NCBI RefSeq assembly: GCF_022808865.1
Contig: NZ_JAKZLB010000003.1
Coordinates: forward strand, 377,875-441,874
DNA: 64,000 bases
From: Geothrix oryzisoli
GTDB taxonomy: Bacteria > Acidobacteriota > Holophagae > Holophagales > Holophagaceae
Direction of reading: 5' to 3'
Each line of letters starts with the position of its first letter. Within the stretch, counting starts at the first letter, position 1. A program made the translations under genes and the position numbers. Shown here piece after piece: positions 16,481-24,380 of this stretch. Under the pieces are notes generated by a model, which had not been told where the DNA came from, did no database searches, and saw only the letters and a list, made by a program, of their open reading frames with translations.

Positions 16481-17098
16481 TCAACGCCAGACATCCAGGA
16501 ACGGGTCGGGGTTCCATGCCAAAGGAGGGGCTTGCCGGAATCGGGCCAGCAGCCCCGTGGCGGGGGCCGTCTCGGTCACCAGCACCGCGTGGGCGCCGGC
16601 GTAGAGGGCGCTCCAGAGGGCGGCGCGGAGGGCCGGTTCCCCGAGGCGGGGCAGGGGGAGTTCCACGCGGGTGTCGTGGTCCCAGCCCAGGACCGCGTTC
16701 AGGCGCCGCAGGCGGAGCATGAGCTCGCCCTGCGTGAGGCCCGCACTGAAGGGAATGGCCCCGGTGACGACCTGCTCGCGGGCGTGGTAGGCGCCGCGGC
16801 CCGCCTCGGCGTTGAAGCGCGGGCCTCCGAGGACCTCCATCGGCACCCTCTGCCCACCGGGGCCCCAGGTCAGACCCGCGGCGGCGGCGGCCAGCTCGGC
16901 GGCCCAGTCCCAGGCGGTGCCGGTGGCGCTGAAGACGGATGGTGGCGGCGGAGCCGCCAGCAGCCCCAGGGCCACGCCCTCGGCGCGGTTCCTCAGCTGT
17001 CCGTACCCGAGCGTCCCCCACTCCGGTGCCGTGAGGGCGGGGCGGCCCTGGAGCCGCGCCGCGCGCTGGATGAGGAGATCCCGGAGGGTGGAGGCCAT
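16481..17098 (-). CDS. AMP-binding-enzyme-like protein, short form
   Basis: A 205-residue protein with weak resemblance to the N-terminal part of acyl-CoA synthetase/AMP-binding enzymes (LRDLLIQRAARLQGRPALTAPEWGTLGYGQLRNRAEGVA is the usual opening split over helices, but the following region is alanine/glycine-rich and lacks the ATP loop TSGTTGxPK). The protein is far shorter than a full enzyme (about 500 residues). It is therefore a truncated or repurposed relative rather than a working ligase. The ATG at 17098 is the best-supported homology start, though no strong ribosome site precedes it. Tail-to-tail with the ferredoxin gene. Confidence 0.5.
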   Translation of the reverse strand: MASTLRDLLIQRAARLQGRPALTAPEWGTLGYGQLRNRAEGVALGLLAAPPPPSVFSATGTAWDWAAELAAAAAGLTWGPGGQRVPMEVLGGPRFNAEAGRGAYHAREQVVTGAIPFSAGLTQGELMLRLRRLNAVLGWDHDTRVELPLPRLGEPALRAALWSALYAGAHAVLVTETAPATGLLARFRQAPPLAWNPDPFLDVWR

Positions 17099-17234
17099 GA
17101 AACAGTGTCGCAAGACGAAGGCGGTCCCCGCAAAATGATCCGGAGGCATCAACCGTTTTCCGGAGGGGTGGGTCAGAGGGGTATCCGCTTTCCCATCCCC
17201 ATCGGAGCCTGCCTCCGTCCCCTGGAGATTCCCC

Positions 17235-18926
17235 ATGCGTCCCGTTTACCGCACATTCTCCGCGCTGGCGCTGCCCCTGGGGCTCACCGCCCTGGCCCTC
17301 ACCCTGGCCTGCAGCGGCGGTTCCTCCGCCAGTTCCACGGCCTCGGCCCCGCCCATGGGCACCGCCTCCGTCATTCTTACGGACGCCCCCTCGGACCAGT
17401 GGTCCGCCATCGAGGTGGTGGTGACGAAAGTGGCCTTCCTGAACAAGGCAGACCACACCAAGGAAGTGGTGGCCTTCCAGGGCGCCAGCGCCAAGATCAA
17501 CCTCGTGGACCTAGACAGCGTGGGTGAGCTGCTGGCTTCGGCCCAGATCCCGGCCGGCACCTACGATGCGCTGCGCATCACCATTGATCCGGCCAGCGTC
17601 AACCTCGTGAAGGCCGATGGGACCGTGGTGGCCCCCAATCAGATCCGGGTGCTGGGATCGAGCGTGCTGGTGGGCCTCAACACGGACCTGGTGGTGACCG
17701 CCAACGGCAGCAATGCCGTGCAGCTCGATTTCGACCTGGCCCACCCGCTCTTCCTCGTGCAGCTCCCGGACGGGAGCTGGGCCATGAACCTGCAGGTGAA
17801 GCACCGCTCCAACGCGAACGGCATGCTGGGCGTGGCCCAGATGATGTTCCGCCACCGGAAGGGCACCGTGGCGTCCGTGGGAGCCTCCAGCTTCGTGCTC
17901 CACACCGACGGCGGCAACGACCTCACGGTGAACGTCGATGCCGGCGCCTGGTTCTTTGATGCCGACACCCGGACCCTGGGCAGCCTCGCCGGCCTGGCCG
18001 CCGGGAAGAACGCGCTGGTCTCCCTGCGGATGCAGGCCGACGGCAGCCTCTGGGCCGTGCGCGTGTGGTACAGCGCCACCGCCCTGCCCGTCTGGACCCC
18101 TGAAGGCCACGTCTACGGTGTGGACCAGATCAACGGTCTCCTGAAGGTCAGTTCCGCCAGCGGCGCCGCGAGGACCATTGCCATCGATCCCGACACGGCC
18201 TTCACCTACCATGCGGCCCAGACCCTCGGCCTGGGCTCGGCGGCCCTCGGCAACCTGTGGACGGGCTTCAAGGTGCAGATCCAGGTGAAGGATCCCCTGG
18301 CCGTGCCCATGCACGCCCAGTCCGTGAACGTCCAGCGCGCGGTGGACGGCGGCATGATCAGCTCGGCCTCCACCAGCTCCTTCACCTACCAGCACGCCAG
18401 CGGCGACCGGACCCACGCCTATGCCAGCGCGTTCTCCTGGTGGTATGTGGGCTTCCCCGGTCTGCCCTCCTCGAGCCTCACCGACTTCGCCTCCGCCTGC
18501 TCGGGCATGGGTTCGGGCATGGGTGGCATGGGCACGGGCTCCACGGACCTTCAGGCCCGCGGCCTGAGCGACCTGGTGTGGAATGGCGGGACCAGCGCCT
18601 GGGATGCCGGCAACGCGATCTTCATGCCCGTGGCCCTGCCCCAGGGCACCATTAGCACCTCCTACGCCAGCGGCCAGCTGGGCTTCACCTTCATCAACTC
18701 GGCCTCCGCGAGCCAGACGGTCACGGTGTCCCTGAACACCACCGTGGGCGCCCAGCCCAAGGTCCTGGAAGTGGTCAACCAGGCCGGCGTGGTGACGGTC
18801 TCGCCCATCGATGTGACCGCCTGGGGCACCAAGCTCGTCGCTCCCGCCAAGACCCGCGTGGCCGTGGTCCCCAAGCCTGACGGGACTTTCGCGGCCTACG
18901 CCGTGGTGGTGTTCACCGGGTTCTGA
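17235..18926 (+). CDS. DUF4382-domain lipoprotein
   Basis: A 563-residue exported lipoprotein. The signal peptide ends in a lipobox (LALTLAC/SGGSS). Residues about 43-190 form a DUF4382 domain (ASVILTDAPSDQWSAIEVVVTKV, VGELLASAQIPAGTYDALRI, AVQLDFDL). The remainder consists of repeated beta-rich segments resembling carboxypeptidase-regulatory or OB-like folds (FVLHTDGGNDLTVNVDAG, WTPEGHVYGVDQINGLLKVSS). A Met/Gly/Ser-rich patch (SGMGSGMGGMGTGS) lies near residue 430. Cell-envelope location is likely; function unknown. A long perfect hairpin follows the stop codon. Confidence 0.8.
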   Translation: MRPVYRTFSALALPLGLTALALTLACSGGSSASSTASAPPMGTASVILTDAPSDQWSAIEVVVTKVAFLNKADHTKEVVAFQGASAKINLVDLDSVGELLASAQIPAGTYDALRITIDPASVNLVKADGTVVAPNQIRVLGSSVLVGLNTDLVVTANGSNAVQLDFDLAHPLFLVQLPDGSWAMNLQVKHRSNANGMLGVAQMMFRHRKGTVASVGASSFVLHTDGGNDLTVNVDAGAWFFDADTRTLGSLAGLAAGKNALVSLRMQADGSLWAVRVWYSATALPVWTPEGHVYGVDQINGLLKVSSASGAARTIAIDPDTAFTYHAAQTLGLGSAALGNLWTGFKVQIQVKDPLAVPMHAQSVNVQRAVDGGMISSASTSSFTYQHASGDRTHAYASAFSWWYVGFPGLPSSSLTDFASACSGMGSGMGGMGTGSTDLQARGLSDLVWNGGTSAWDAGNAIFMPVALPQGTISTSYASGQLGFTFINSASASQTVTVSLNTTVGAQPKVLEVVNQAGVVTVSPIDVTAWGTKLVAPAKTRVAVVPKPDGTFAAYAVVVFTGF

Positions 18927-18943
18927 AGTTTCCCGATGGCTCC

Positions 18944-18979
18944 CATGCAGAAGCGGCGCCCTGGCGCCGCTTCTGCATG
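18944..18979. terminator. Bidirectional terminator hairpin (17-bp perfect stem)
   Basis: A perfect 17-bp inverted repeat around a two-base centre lies between the convergent stop codons at 18926 and 18985. T-tracts are absent but stem stability is very high. It probably terminates both transcripts. Confidence 0.65.
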
Positions 18980-18984
18980 GAGGG

Positions 18985-20148
18985 TCAGGCCAGGGCTGAC
19001 AGGGCGCCCACGGTGAACCCGGGGTGGCGATCCATGAGGGGGCGGGGCGGAGGGAGGTGCCTGATCTGGGTGAACCCGGCGTGGAGGAGCGCCTGATCCC
19101 AGGCCTCGGGGGTGAGGAAGCCGTGGCGGGGCCGCCAGCGGGGATCGAGCTTCACGCCGGTGAAGGCCCGGATGAACGTGAAGAAGAACTCCAGGTAGAG
19201 CGGCGTGTCCAGGCTGGGCTTCAGGCACTCGCCGATGACCAGGCGGCCCGCAGGCTTCAGGCAGCCGCGGAGATCCCGCAGCGTGGCCTCGAGATCCTGG
19301 GCCACATGCAGCACGTTGATCCCCACGATCGCGTCGAGGCTGGCAGGGGCGATGCCCTGGGTCTGCAGGGGGCGGTTCAGGTCCAGGGCCTGGAAGGTCA
19401 GGGGCAGGTCCTGCGCGGCAGCGCCCAGGTTCCGTTGGGCCCGTCGCAGGAAGGTGGGGGCCACGTCCGTGAACCGGTACTCGGCGATGCGCCCCAGCCA
19501 GCCTTCTTCGGCGCCCCGCTGGGCCACCAGCTGGGCGAAGGAGCCGGCGCCGCCGCCCAGCTCCAGCACGCGCGCGCCGGGTGGGAGGCCCTCCTGCAGC
19601 GCCAGCAGGGTCAGCAGGTTGTTGGGGAAGTAGGCCAGGTTCCCGTTGCGGAAGTAGGCCAGCCAGAGGGGGAACAGGGCCAGGTCGAAGAGCAGGGCAT
19701 CGCCATCCTTCCCTTCCGTGAAGAAGGGGCGGATGTGGGAGCGCACCCCATCCAGCAGGTCGAAGTTGGCCGCATGGCCCGGGGCCTCCAGGTCCACGGC
19801 CGCGCGGATGCCCGCCAGATCGAGGTCGGGCTGCCCCCGGAGGCTGAAGGTGTCGTCCTGGCGCGCGAGCAGTCCCTCCGTCTCGAGGAACGGCAGCATC
19901 CAGGCCAGCGGCTTGCGGGCCTGCGCGGGCAGGCCCTCGCAGAGTCCGTCGAGGGTGACGCCGCGCCTCAGCCGGGCTTCCCAGCCCAGGTCGAAGAGCA
20001 GCAGCAGGCAGATGCGGGCGGTGTACAGGCCCGAGGCCCGGTGCAGGACCAGGAAGGGCCGGCTGAAGAGGGATGCGATCTCCAGCCCCTTGGGCCCCAG
20101 CAGATCGGGGCCAGGCGGTGCCTCGATGGGGCCGAGGCGGACTGGCAT
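18985..20148 (-). CDS. Class I SAM-dependent methyltransferase
   Basis: A 387-residue methyltransferase. An N-terminal helical region (about 30-130, with a winged-helix-like LDGLCEGLPAQARKPLAWMLPFLETEGLL) resembles the dimerisation domain of O-methyltransferases, followed by a Rossmann methyltransferase domain: motif I VLELGGGAGSF (about 195-205), motif II/III YRFTDVAPTFLRRA, motif IV LDAIVGINVLHV and post-motif RLVIGECLKPS. The substrate is unknown; the architecture resembles polyketide/small-molecule methyltransferases. The start codon overlaps the prs stop codon by one base (TGATG), so it is translationally coupled to prs. Confidence 0.8.
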   Translation of the reverse strand: MPVRLGPIEAPPGPDLLGPKGLEIASLFSRPFLVLHRASGLYTARICLLLLFDLGWEARLRRGVTLDGLCEGLPAQARKPLAWMLPFLETEGLLARQDDTFSLRGQPDLDLAGIRAAVDLEAPGHAANFDLLDGVRSHIRPFFTEGKDGDALLFDLALFPLWLAYFRNGNLAYFPNNLLTLLALQEGLPPGARVLELGGGAGSFAQLVAQRGAEEGWLGRIAEYRFTDVAPTFLRRAQRNLGAAAQDLPLTFQALDLNRPLQTQGIAPASLDAIVGINVLHVAQDLEATLRDLRGCLKPAGRLVIGECLKPSLDTPLYLEFFFTFIRAFTGVKLDPRWRPRHGFLTPEAWDQALLHAGFTQIRHLPPPRPLMDRHPGFTVGALSALA

Positions 20149-21095
20149 CAGTCCATCATCTCGCTGATGCTGCGTCCCCCGTGGATGCGGAGGATGGCGT
20201 CACCGAAGAGGGCGGCCGTGGAGAGGACCTTCAGATTCGGCATGGCCTTGGCGCGGTCCGCGGACACGGGGATGCTGTCGGTCACCACCAGCTCGTCCAG
20301 CTCGGCGGAGATCAGGGTCTCCAGGGCGTTGCCCGAGAACACGGGATGCGTGACGCCCACGCGCACCGTGCGGGCACCGAACTCCCGGATGATGCGGGCC
20401 GCCTCCTTGATGGAGCCGCCCGTGGCGATCTCGTCGTCATAGATGATGGCGTCCTTGCCCTTCACGTCGCCGATGAGGGCCACGCTCTGGGCCTTCTCCG
20501 TGTCGTCGAACCGCCGCTTGTCGATGATGGCCATGGGCACGGAGAGCCGCTTGGCGAAGTGTCCGGCGAACTTCGCGGCGCCGGCGTCCGTGGCGACCAC
20601 CACGGCGTTGGAGAGGTCCTTGGTCTTGAAATAGTTCGTGAGGGTGGGCGTGGCCAGCAGCTGGTCCGCCGGCTTGCGGAAGAAGCCCAGGATCTGGGGG
20701 GCGTGCAGGGTCATGGTGAGCACGCGGTCGGCACCGGCGGTCTCCAGCAGGTCGGCCACCAGCCGGGCCGTGATGGAGATGCGCGCCTCGTCCTTCTTGT
20801 CGCTGCGGGCATAGGGGAAGTAGGGCAGCACGGCCGTGATGCGGGCCGCGGAGGCGAACTTCAGCGCGTCGATGAGGATCAGCATCTCGAGCAGGTTGTC
20901 GCTGACGGGCGGGCAGGAGGTCTGGATCACGAAGACGTCCGATTCGCGGACGTTCTCCTCGATCTTCACCTTGATGTTCTCATTGGAAAATCGGGTGATC
21001 TTGAGCTTTCCCAGGGGCATGCCCATGTGTGTGGCGATGCCCCTCGCCAGATCCGGGTGGCTGCTCCCGGAAAACACCTTCATCTCGCCGAACAT
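20148..21095 (-). CDS. prs: Ribose-phosphate pyrophosphokinase (PRPP synthetase)
   Basis: A 315-residue cytoplasmic enzyme making PRPP from ribose 5-phosphate and ATP for nucleotide, His and Trp synthesis. Family signatures: MKVFSGSSHPDLA, FSNENIKVKIEENVR, VLPYFPYARSDKK, LTMTLHAPQILGFF, the catalytic DKRR and VKGKDAIIYDDEIATGGS, which is the PRPP-binding loop (here DDEIATGGS rather than the more usual DD-x-I-DTAGT). The ATG at 21095 has a G-rich ribosome site (GGGGGA) just upstream; another Met is four codons later. It is the first gene of a pair with the methyltransferase. Confidence 0.93.
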   Translation of the reverse strand: MFGEMKVFSGSSHPDLARGIATHMGMPLGKLKITRFSNENIKVKIEENVRESDVFVIQTSCPPVSDNLLEMLILIDALKFASAARITAVLPYFPYARSDKKDEARISITARLVADLLETAGADRVLTMTLHAPQILGFFRKPADQLLATPTLTNYFKTKDLSNAVVVATDAGAAKFAGHFAKRLSVPMAIIDKRRFDDTEKAQSVALIGDVKGKDAIIYDDEIATGGSIKEAARIIREFGARTVRVGVTHPVFSGNALETLISAELDELVVTDSIPVSADRAKAMPNLKVLSTAALFGDAILRIHGGRSISEMMD

Positions 21096-21239
21096 GGATC
21101 CCCCGATCTCGCCCCCAGTGTAGCCGAGGGGTCGGGCGGCGGTCGTCACAGGGATTTCGGCGCCGGACAAAACCCGCGGCGCCCGGTGGGGAAGCGCCGC
21201 GGAGACCGGCCGGAGGTTCCAGCCCGGGTGGGGCCGGGT

Positions 21240-21743
21240 TCAGTTCTCGTCGGCGCTGGGGCCGTAGATGGACGGGACCGGCACGTCCAGCAGCCGGAGG
21301 TAGACGGCCAGCTGGGCCCGGTGGTGGATGAGGTGGTTCATCACGAAGCCGCGGTAGACGGCGATGCGGGGCATGGCGAACAGGGCCTGCCCGTTGTTCT
21401 TGAGCGTCCAGACCACATGGAAGTCCTCGTCCGAGGCACCGCTCAGGGCCGTCAGGGCGCCTTCCACCCCCGCGTCCAGGGTGCGGAGCAGCCCCTCGGT
21501 CGTCGTGCTGGGCTTCGGCTGCCGGGCCCGGGTCTCGGGCAGGCCGAAATCCAGCTCGGTCTCGGTCATCGTGCTGATGGTCCAGCCGGGGATCGTGGCC
21601 GCGTGGTTCGCGAGGTCGCCCAGGGTGAAGGACTTGGGATGGGGCCGGAAGTCCAGCCGGTCCGCGGGGACGCGCTCCAGCACGCGGCGCAGGGTGGCCA
21701 TTTCGTGCTCGAACTCGGGGAGGAGGGCTTTGGCGAGGGCCAT
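21240..21743 (-). CDS. DinB-family protein
   Basis: A 167-residue four-helix-bundle protein of the DinB/YfiT family, putative metal-dependent transferases often involved in thiol or stress metabolism. Metal-ligand histidines are seen in LANHAATIPGW (about residue 47) and MNHLIHHRAQL (about residues 136-140), the usual triad. GGAGCC before the ATG serves as ribosome site. It lies 81 bases downstream of the YafY-type regulator on the same strand, which may control it. Function within this organism is not known. Confidence 0.85.
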   Translation of the reverse strand: MALAKALLPEFEHEMATLRRVLERVPADRLDFRPHPKSFTLGDLANHAATIPGWTISTMTETELDFGLPETRARQPKPSTTTEGLLRTLDAGVEGALTALSGASDEDFHVVWTLKNNGQALFAMPRIAVYRGFVMNHLIHHRAQLAVYLRLLDVPVPSIYGPSADEN

Positions 21744-21824
21744 GGAGGCTCCTTGGGAAGTGGAAGGACCATGGTGCCCCCGACTCCTGACAGCCTGGTG
21801 GCAGGAGTGTTTGGACAGGCGCTT

Positions 21825-22514
21825 TTAGATCTGGTTCTTTTCCGTCCGGATTTTTCCCAGGTAGTCCTCCAGGCCACGCCCGGGAAGGGCTTCGAAGGGG
21901 TCGAGCAGTTCGGTGGACTGGATCCGGTCCACCCGGAAGGTGCGGAGCGCCTCCCTCAGCTCGCACCAGGCGGCCAGGTGCCACCGGTAGCCCCAGAAGA
22001 TCACGCCGAGCGGCTGCAGGACGCGGTCCGAACAGGTCCCGTCCGCCCGGGCGTAGGTGATCCGCACCCGGCGCTGCTCCCGCAGGCCCTGGCGCAGCTC
22101 CCCCAGGAAGCGGGCCGTCTCCGGCGGCACATGGAAATCAGGGACGAGGAAGGGCAGGTCGGACAGTGAGGTCCTCCGGCCCGCCGGCAGGACCGCTTCC
22201 ACCTTCCGCAGCAGGCTCTCGGCCGCCTCCCGGAGCGAAGGGTCCCCCCAGGCCGCCACGATGCGCGCGCCGAGCAGGAGGGCCTCGCCCTCCTCGGCAT
22301 TGAACATGAAGGGGGGCAGGTCGAAGTGCCGCGGGAGGCTGTAGCCGACGCCAGCCTCGCTCTCGATGGGCACGCCCGAGGCCATGAGATCGGCGATGTC
22401 GCGGTAGAGGGTGCGCTCGCTGACGCCGAGCTCCCTGGCGAGGCGCGCGGCGGTGCTGATGCGGTCCCGCCGCAGCAGCTGCACGATCTGGAACAGGCGG
22501 TCGGCTCGGCGCAT
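21825..22514 (-). CDS. YafY-type HTH/WYL transcriptional regulator
   Basis: A 229-residue regulator. A DeoR-like winged helix at residues 1-60 (RADRLFQIVQLLRR, RELGVSERTLYRDIADL) is followed by a WYL domain (about 130-205; HVPPETARFLGEL, GVIFWGYRWHLAAWCELREALRTFRVDRI). Start chosen at the ATG at 22514, which begins the conserved HTH; upstream in-frame codons are out of family. The neighbour downstream (DinB-like) is a common partner of YafY regulators, suggesting a small stress-responsive unit. Confidence 0.88.
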   Translation of the reverse strand: MRRADRLFQIVQLLRRDRISTAARLARELGVSERTLYRDIADLMASGVPIESEAGVGYSLPRHFDLPPFMFNAEEGEALLLGARIVAAWGDPSLREAAESLLRKVEAVLPAGRRTSLSDLPFLVPDFHVPPETARFLGELRQGLREQRRVRITYARADGTCSDRVLQPLGVIFWGYRWHLAAWCELREALRTFRVDRIQSTELLDPFEALPGRGLEDYLGKIRTEKNQI

Positions 22515-22551
22515 GGGGGGAAGCCTCGGGCGGATCCGGCCGGGAAGGGGG

Positions 22552-23853
22552 CTAGACCTTGCCGCCGCCCACCCGCTCGATGTGGGCGCCGACGCCCTGG
22601 AGCTTCTTCTCCAGGCCGGCGTAGCCGCGGTCGAGGTGGTAGATGCGGTCCACAATGGTCTCGCCCTTGGCCACGAGGCCGGCGATGACCAGGGCCGCGC
22701 TGGCGCGGAGGTCCGTGGCCATGACCGTGCAGCCGGTCAGGTCCGCCGGCCCCGCCACGATGGCCGTGTGGCCGTCGGTGCGGAGGTTGGCGCCCAGGCG
22801 CTCCAGCTCCATGGCGTGCTGGAAGCGGTTCTCGAAGATGCCCTCGTTGATGACGCTGATGCCGGAGGCCTGGGTCATGACGGCCATCACCTGGGCCTGC
22901 AGGTCCGTGGGGAAGCCGGGGTAGGGCAGGGTGGTGATGTCCTTCGAGCGCAGCTTCTGGCCGCACTCCCGCTGGATGCGGAGCTGGCGGCCATCCTGGC
23001 CCTCGCGTTCGGTGATGACGCAGCCCGAGCGCTCCAGCAGGTCCAGCAGGGCCCGCAGGTGCTCCGGCTCGCAGCGGTCCAGCACCACGTCGCCGCAGGC
23101 CGCGGCCACGGCGCACAGGTAGGTGCCGGCCTCGATGCGATCGGGAATGACGGCGTGCTCGCAGCCGTGGAGCTGGTCGAGGCCCGTGATGGTGAGGGTG
23201 CCCGTGCCGATGCCATCGATCTGCGCGCCCATCTTGACGAGGAGCTGGGCCAGATCGCCGATCTCCGGCTCCTGGGCGGCATTCCTCAGGATGGTGGTGC
23301 CCTCGGCCAGGGCGGCCGCCATGAGGATGTTCTCGGTGGCGCCGACGCTCACCTTGGCGAAGGCGTGGTCGATGGCCTTGAGCCGGCCCTTCACCGAGGC
23401 GTGGATGTAGCCGTGGCTGATCTCGATCACGGCGCCCATGCGCTCGAGGGCCTCCAGATGCAGGTTCACGGGCCGGGCGCCGATGGCGCAGCCGCCGGGC
23501 AGGCTCACGGTGGCCTTCCCGAACCGGGCGAGGAGGGGCCCCAGCACCAGAATGGAGGCCCGCATGGTCTTCACCAGTTCGTAGGGGGCCTTGGGATCCT
23601 CGCTGCCCGTGCAGGCCAGCTTCGCCGTCAGCTCGAAGCCCTCGCCCTCGGGCTCCAGCGCGGCCTCCGTGCCCAGGGCCTGGAGCACCTTCACCATGGT
23701 GCGGATGTCGGCCACCGCGGGCAGGTTGGACAGCACCACCGTTTCCGGCGTCAGCAGGGCCGCCGCGAGGCAGGGCAGGGCCGCATTCTTCGCCCCGGAC
23801 ACCCGGATGCGCCCCCGCAGGGGATGTCTACCTTGGATCACCAGTCGGTCCAT
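22552..23853 (-). CDS. murA: UDP-N-acetylglucosamine 1-carboxyvinyltransferase MurA
   Basis: A 433-residue cytoplasmic enzyme that transfers enolpyruvate from PEP to UDP-GlcNAc, the first committed step of peptidoglycan synthesis. Signatures: RVSGAKNAALPCLAAALL near the N-terminus, the active loop LPGGCAIGARPVNLH with the fosfomycin-target Cys, PDRIEAGTYL, and the C-terminal DLRASAALVIAGL and IYHLDRGY. GGAG six bases upstream supports the ATG at 23853. It is followed by the WYL regulator on the same strand and is divergent from the Hsp20 gene. Confidence 0.95.
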   Translation of the reverse strand: MDRLVIQGRHPLRGRIRVSGAKNAALPCLAAALLTPETVVLSNLPAVADIRTMVKVLQALGTEAALEPEGEGFELTAKLACTGSEDPKAPYELVKTMRASILVLGPLLARFGKATVSLPGGCAIGARPVNLHLEALERMGAVIEISHGYIHASVKGRLKAIDHAFAKVSVGATENILMAAALAEGTTILRNAAQEPEIGDLAQLLVKMGAQIDGIGTGTLTITGLDQLHGCEHAVIPDRIEAGTYLCAVAAACGDVVLDRCEPEHLRALLDLLERSGCVITEREGQDGRQLRIQRECGQKLRSKDITTLPYPGFPTDLQAQVMAVMTQASGISVINEGIFENRFQHAMELERLGANLRTDGHTAIVAGPADLTGCTVMATDLRASAALVIAGLVAKGETIVDRIYHLDRGYAGLEKKLQGVGAHIERVGGGKV

Positions 23854-23966
23854 CGAAACTCCAGGCTTCCAGCGTAGCCCAACCTTGCGGAGGGGGGACG
23901 GATCACCATGCTTGAAGTGGGCTGGAACGGAGGACGGCCCCGGACGGCCCATCCCGGTGCTCCACC

Positions 23967-24380
23967 ATGAAACCCGGCGATCCCCGAACCTGGATGTGGA
24001 CCCGCGCCCTCGAGGTGCTGAACGAGGCCGAGCGCCTGCAGAAGCAGTTCTTCCACGTGGGCCGGTCCGCTTCGCGGCCTCCGGGCTGGGAACCTCCCGT
24101 GGACATCTTCGAATCCGATGGGGCCCTGCACATCGTGGTGGCCCTGCCCGGCCTGTCCGTCGACCGCCTGAAGGTGCTCTGGGAGGACGCGGACCTGGTG
24201 ATCAGCGGCGATCTGCCCGTCCCCTGGGAAGACCGCACCGGCGCCATCCACCGTGTGGAAATACCCCACGGGCACTTCGAGCGCCGGATCGAAGGCCTGC
24301 CCGCGGGGCTCCAGGTCGTCCGGAATGAGCTGTGCGGCGGATGCCTGTTCCTCGCATTCCGGAAGGCTGAAGGTCCATGA
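23967..24380 (+). CDS. Hsp20/alpha-crystallin-type small heat shock protein
   Basis: A 137-residue small chaperone. The alpha-crystallin domain spans about 38-135: PPVDIFESDGALHIVVALPGL, then LVISGDLPVP, and the terminal IPHGHFERRIEGLPAGL corresponding to the beta8-beta9 edge. No C-terminal IxI motif is obvious. Its last codons overlap the lon start by four bases (ATGA), so chaperone and protease are translationally coupled and form a proteostasis operon. About 110 bases separate it from divergent murA. Confidence 0.88.
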   Translation: MKPGDPRTWMWTRALEVLNEAERLQKQFFHVGRSASRPPGWEPPVDIFESDGALHIVVALPGLSVDRLKVLWEDADLVISGDLPVPWEDRTGAIHRVEIPHGHFERRIEGLPAGLQVVRNELCGGCLFLAFRKAEGP

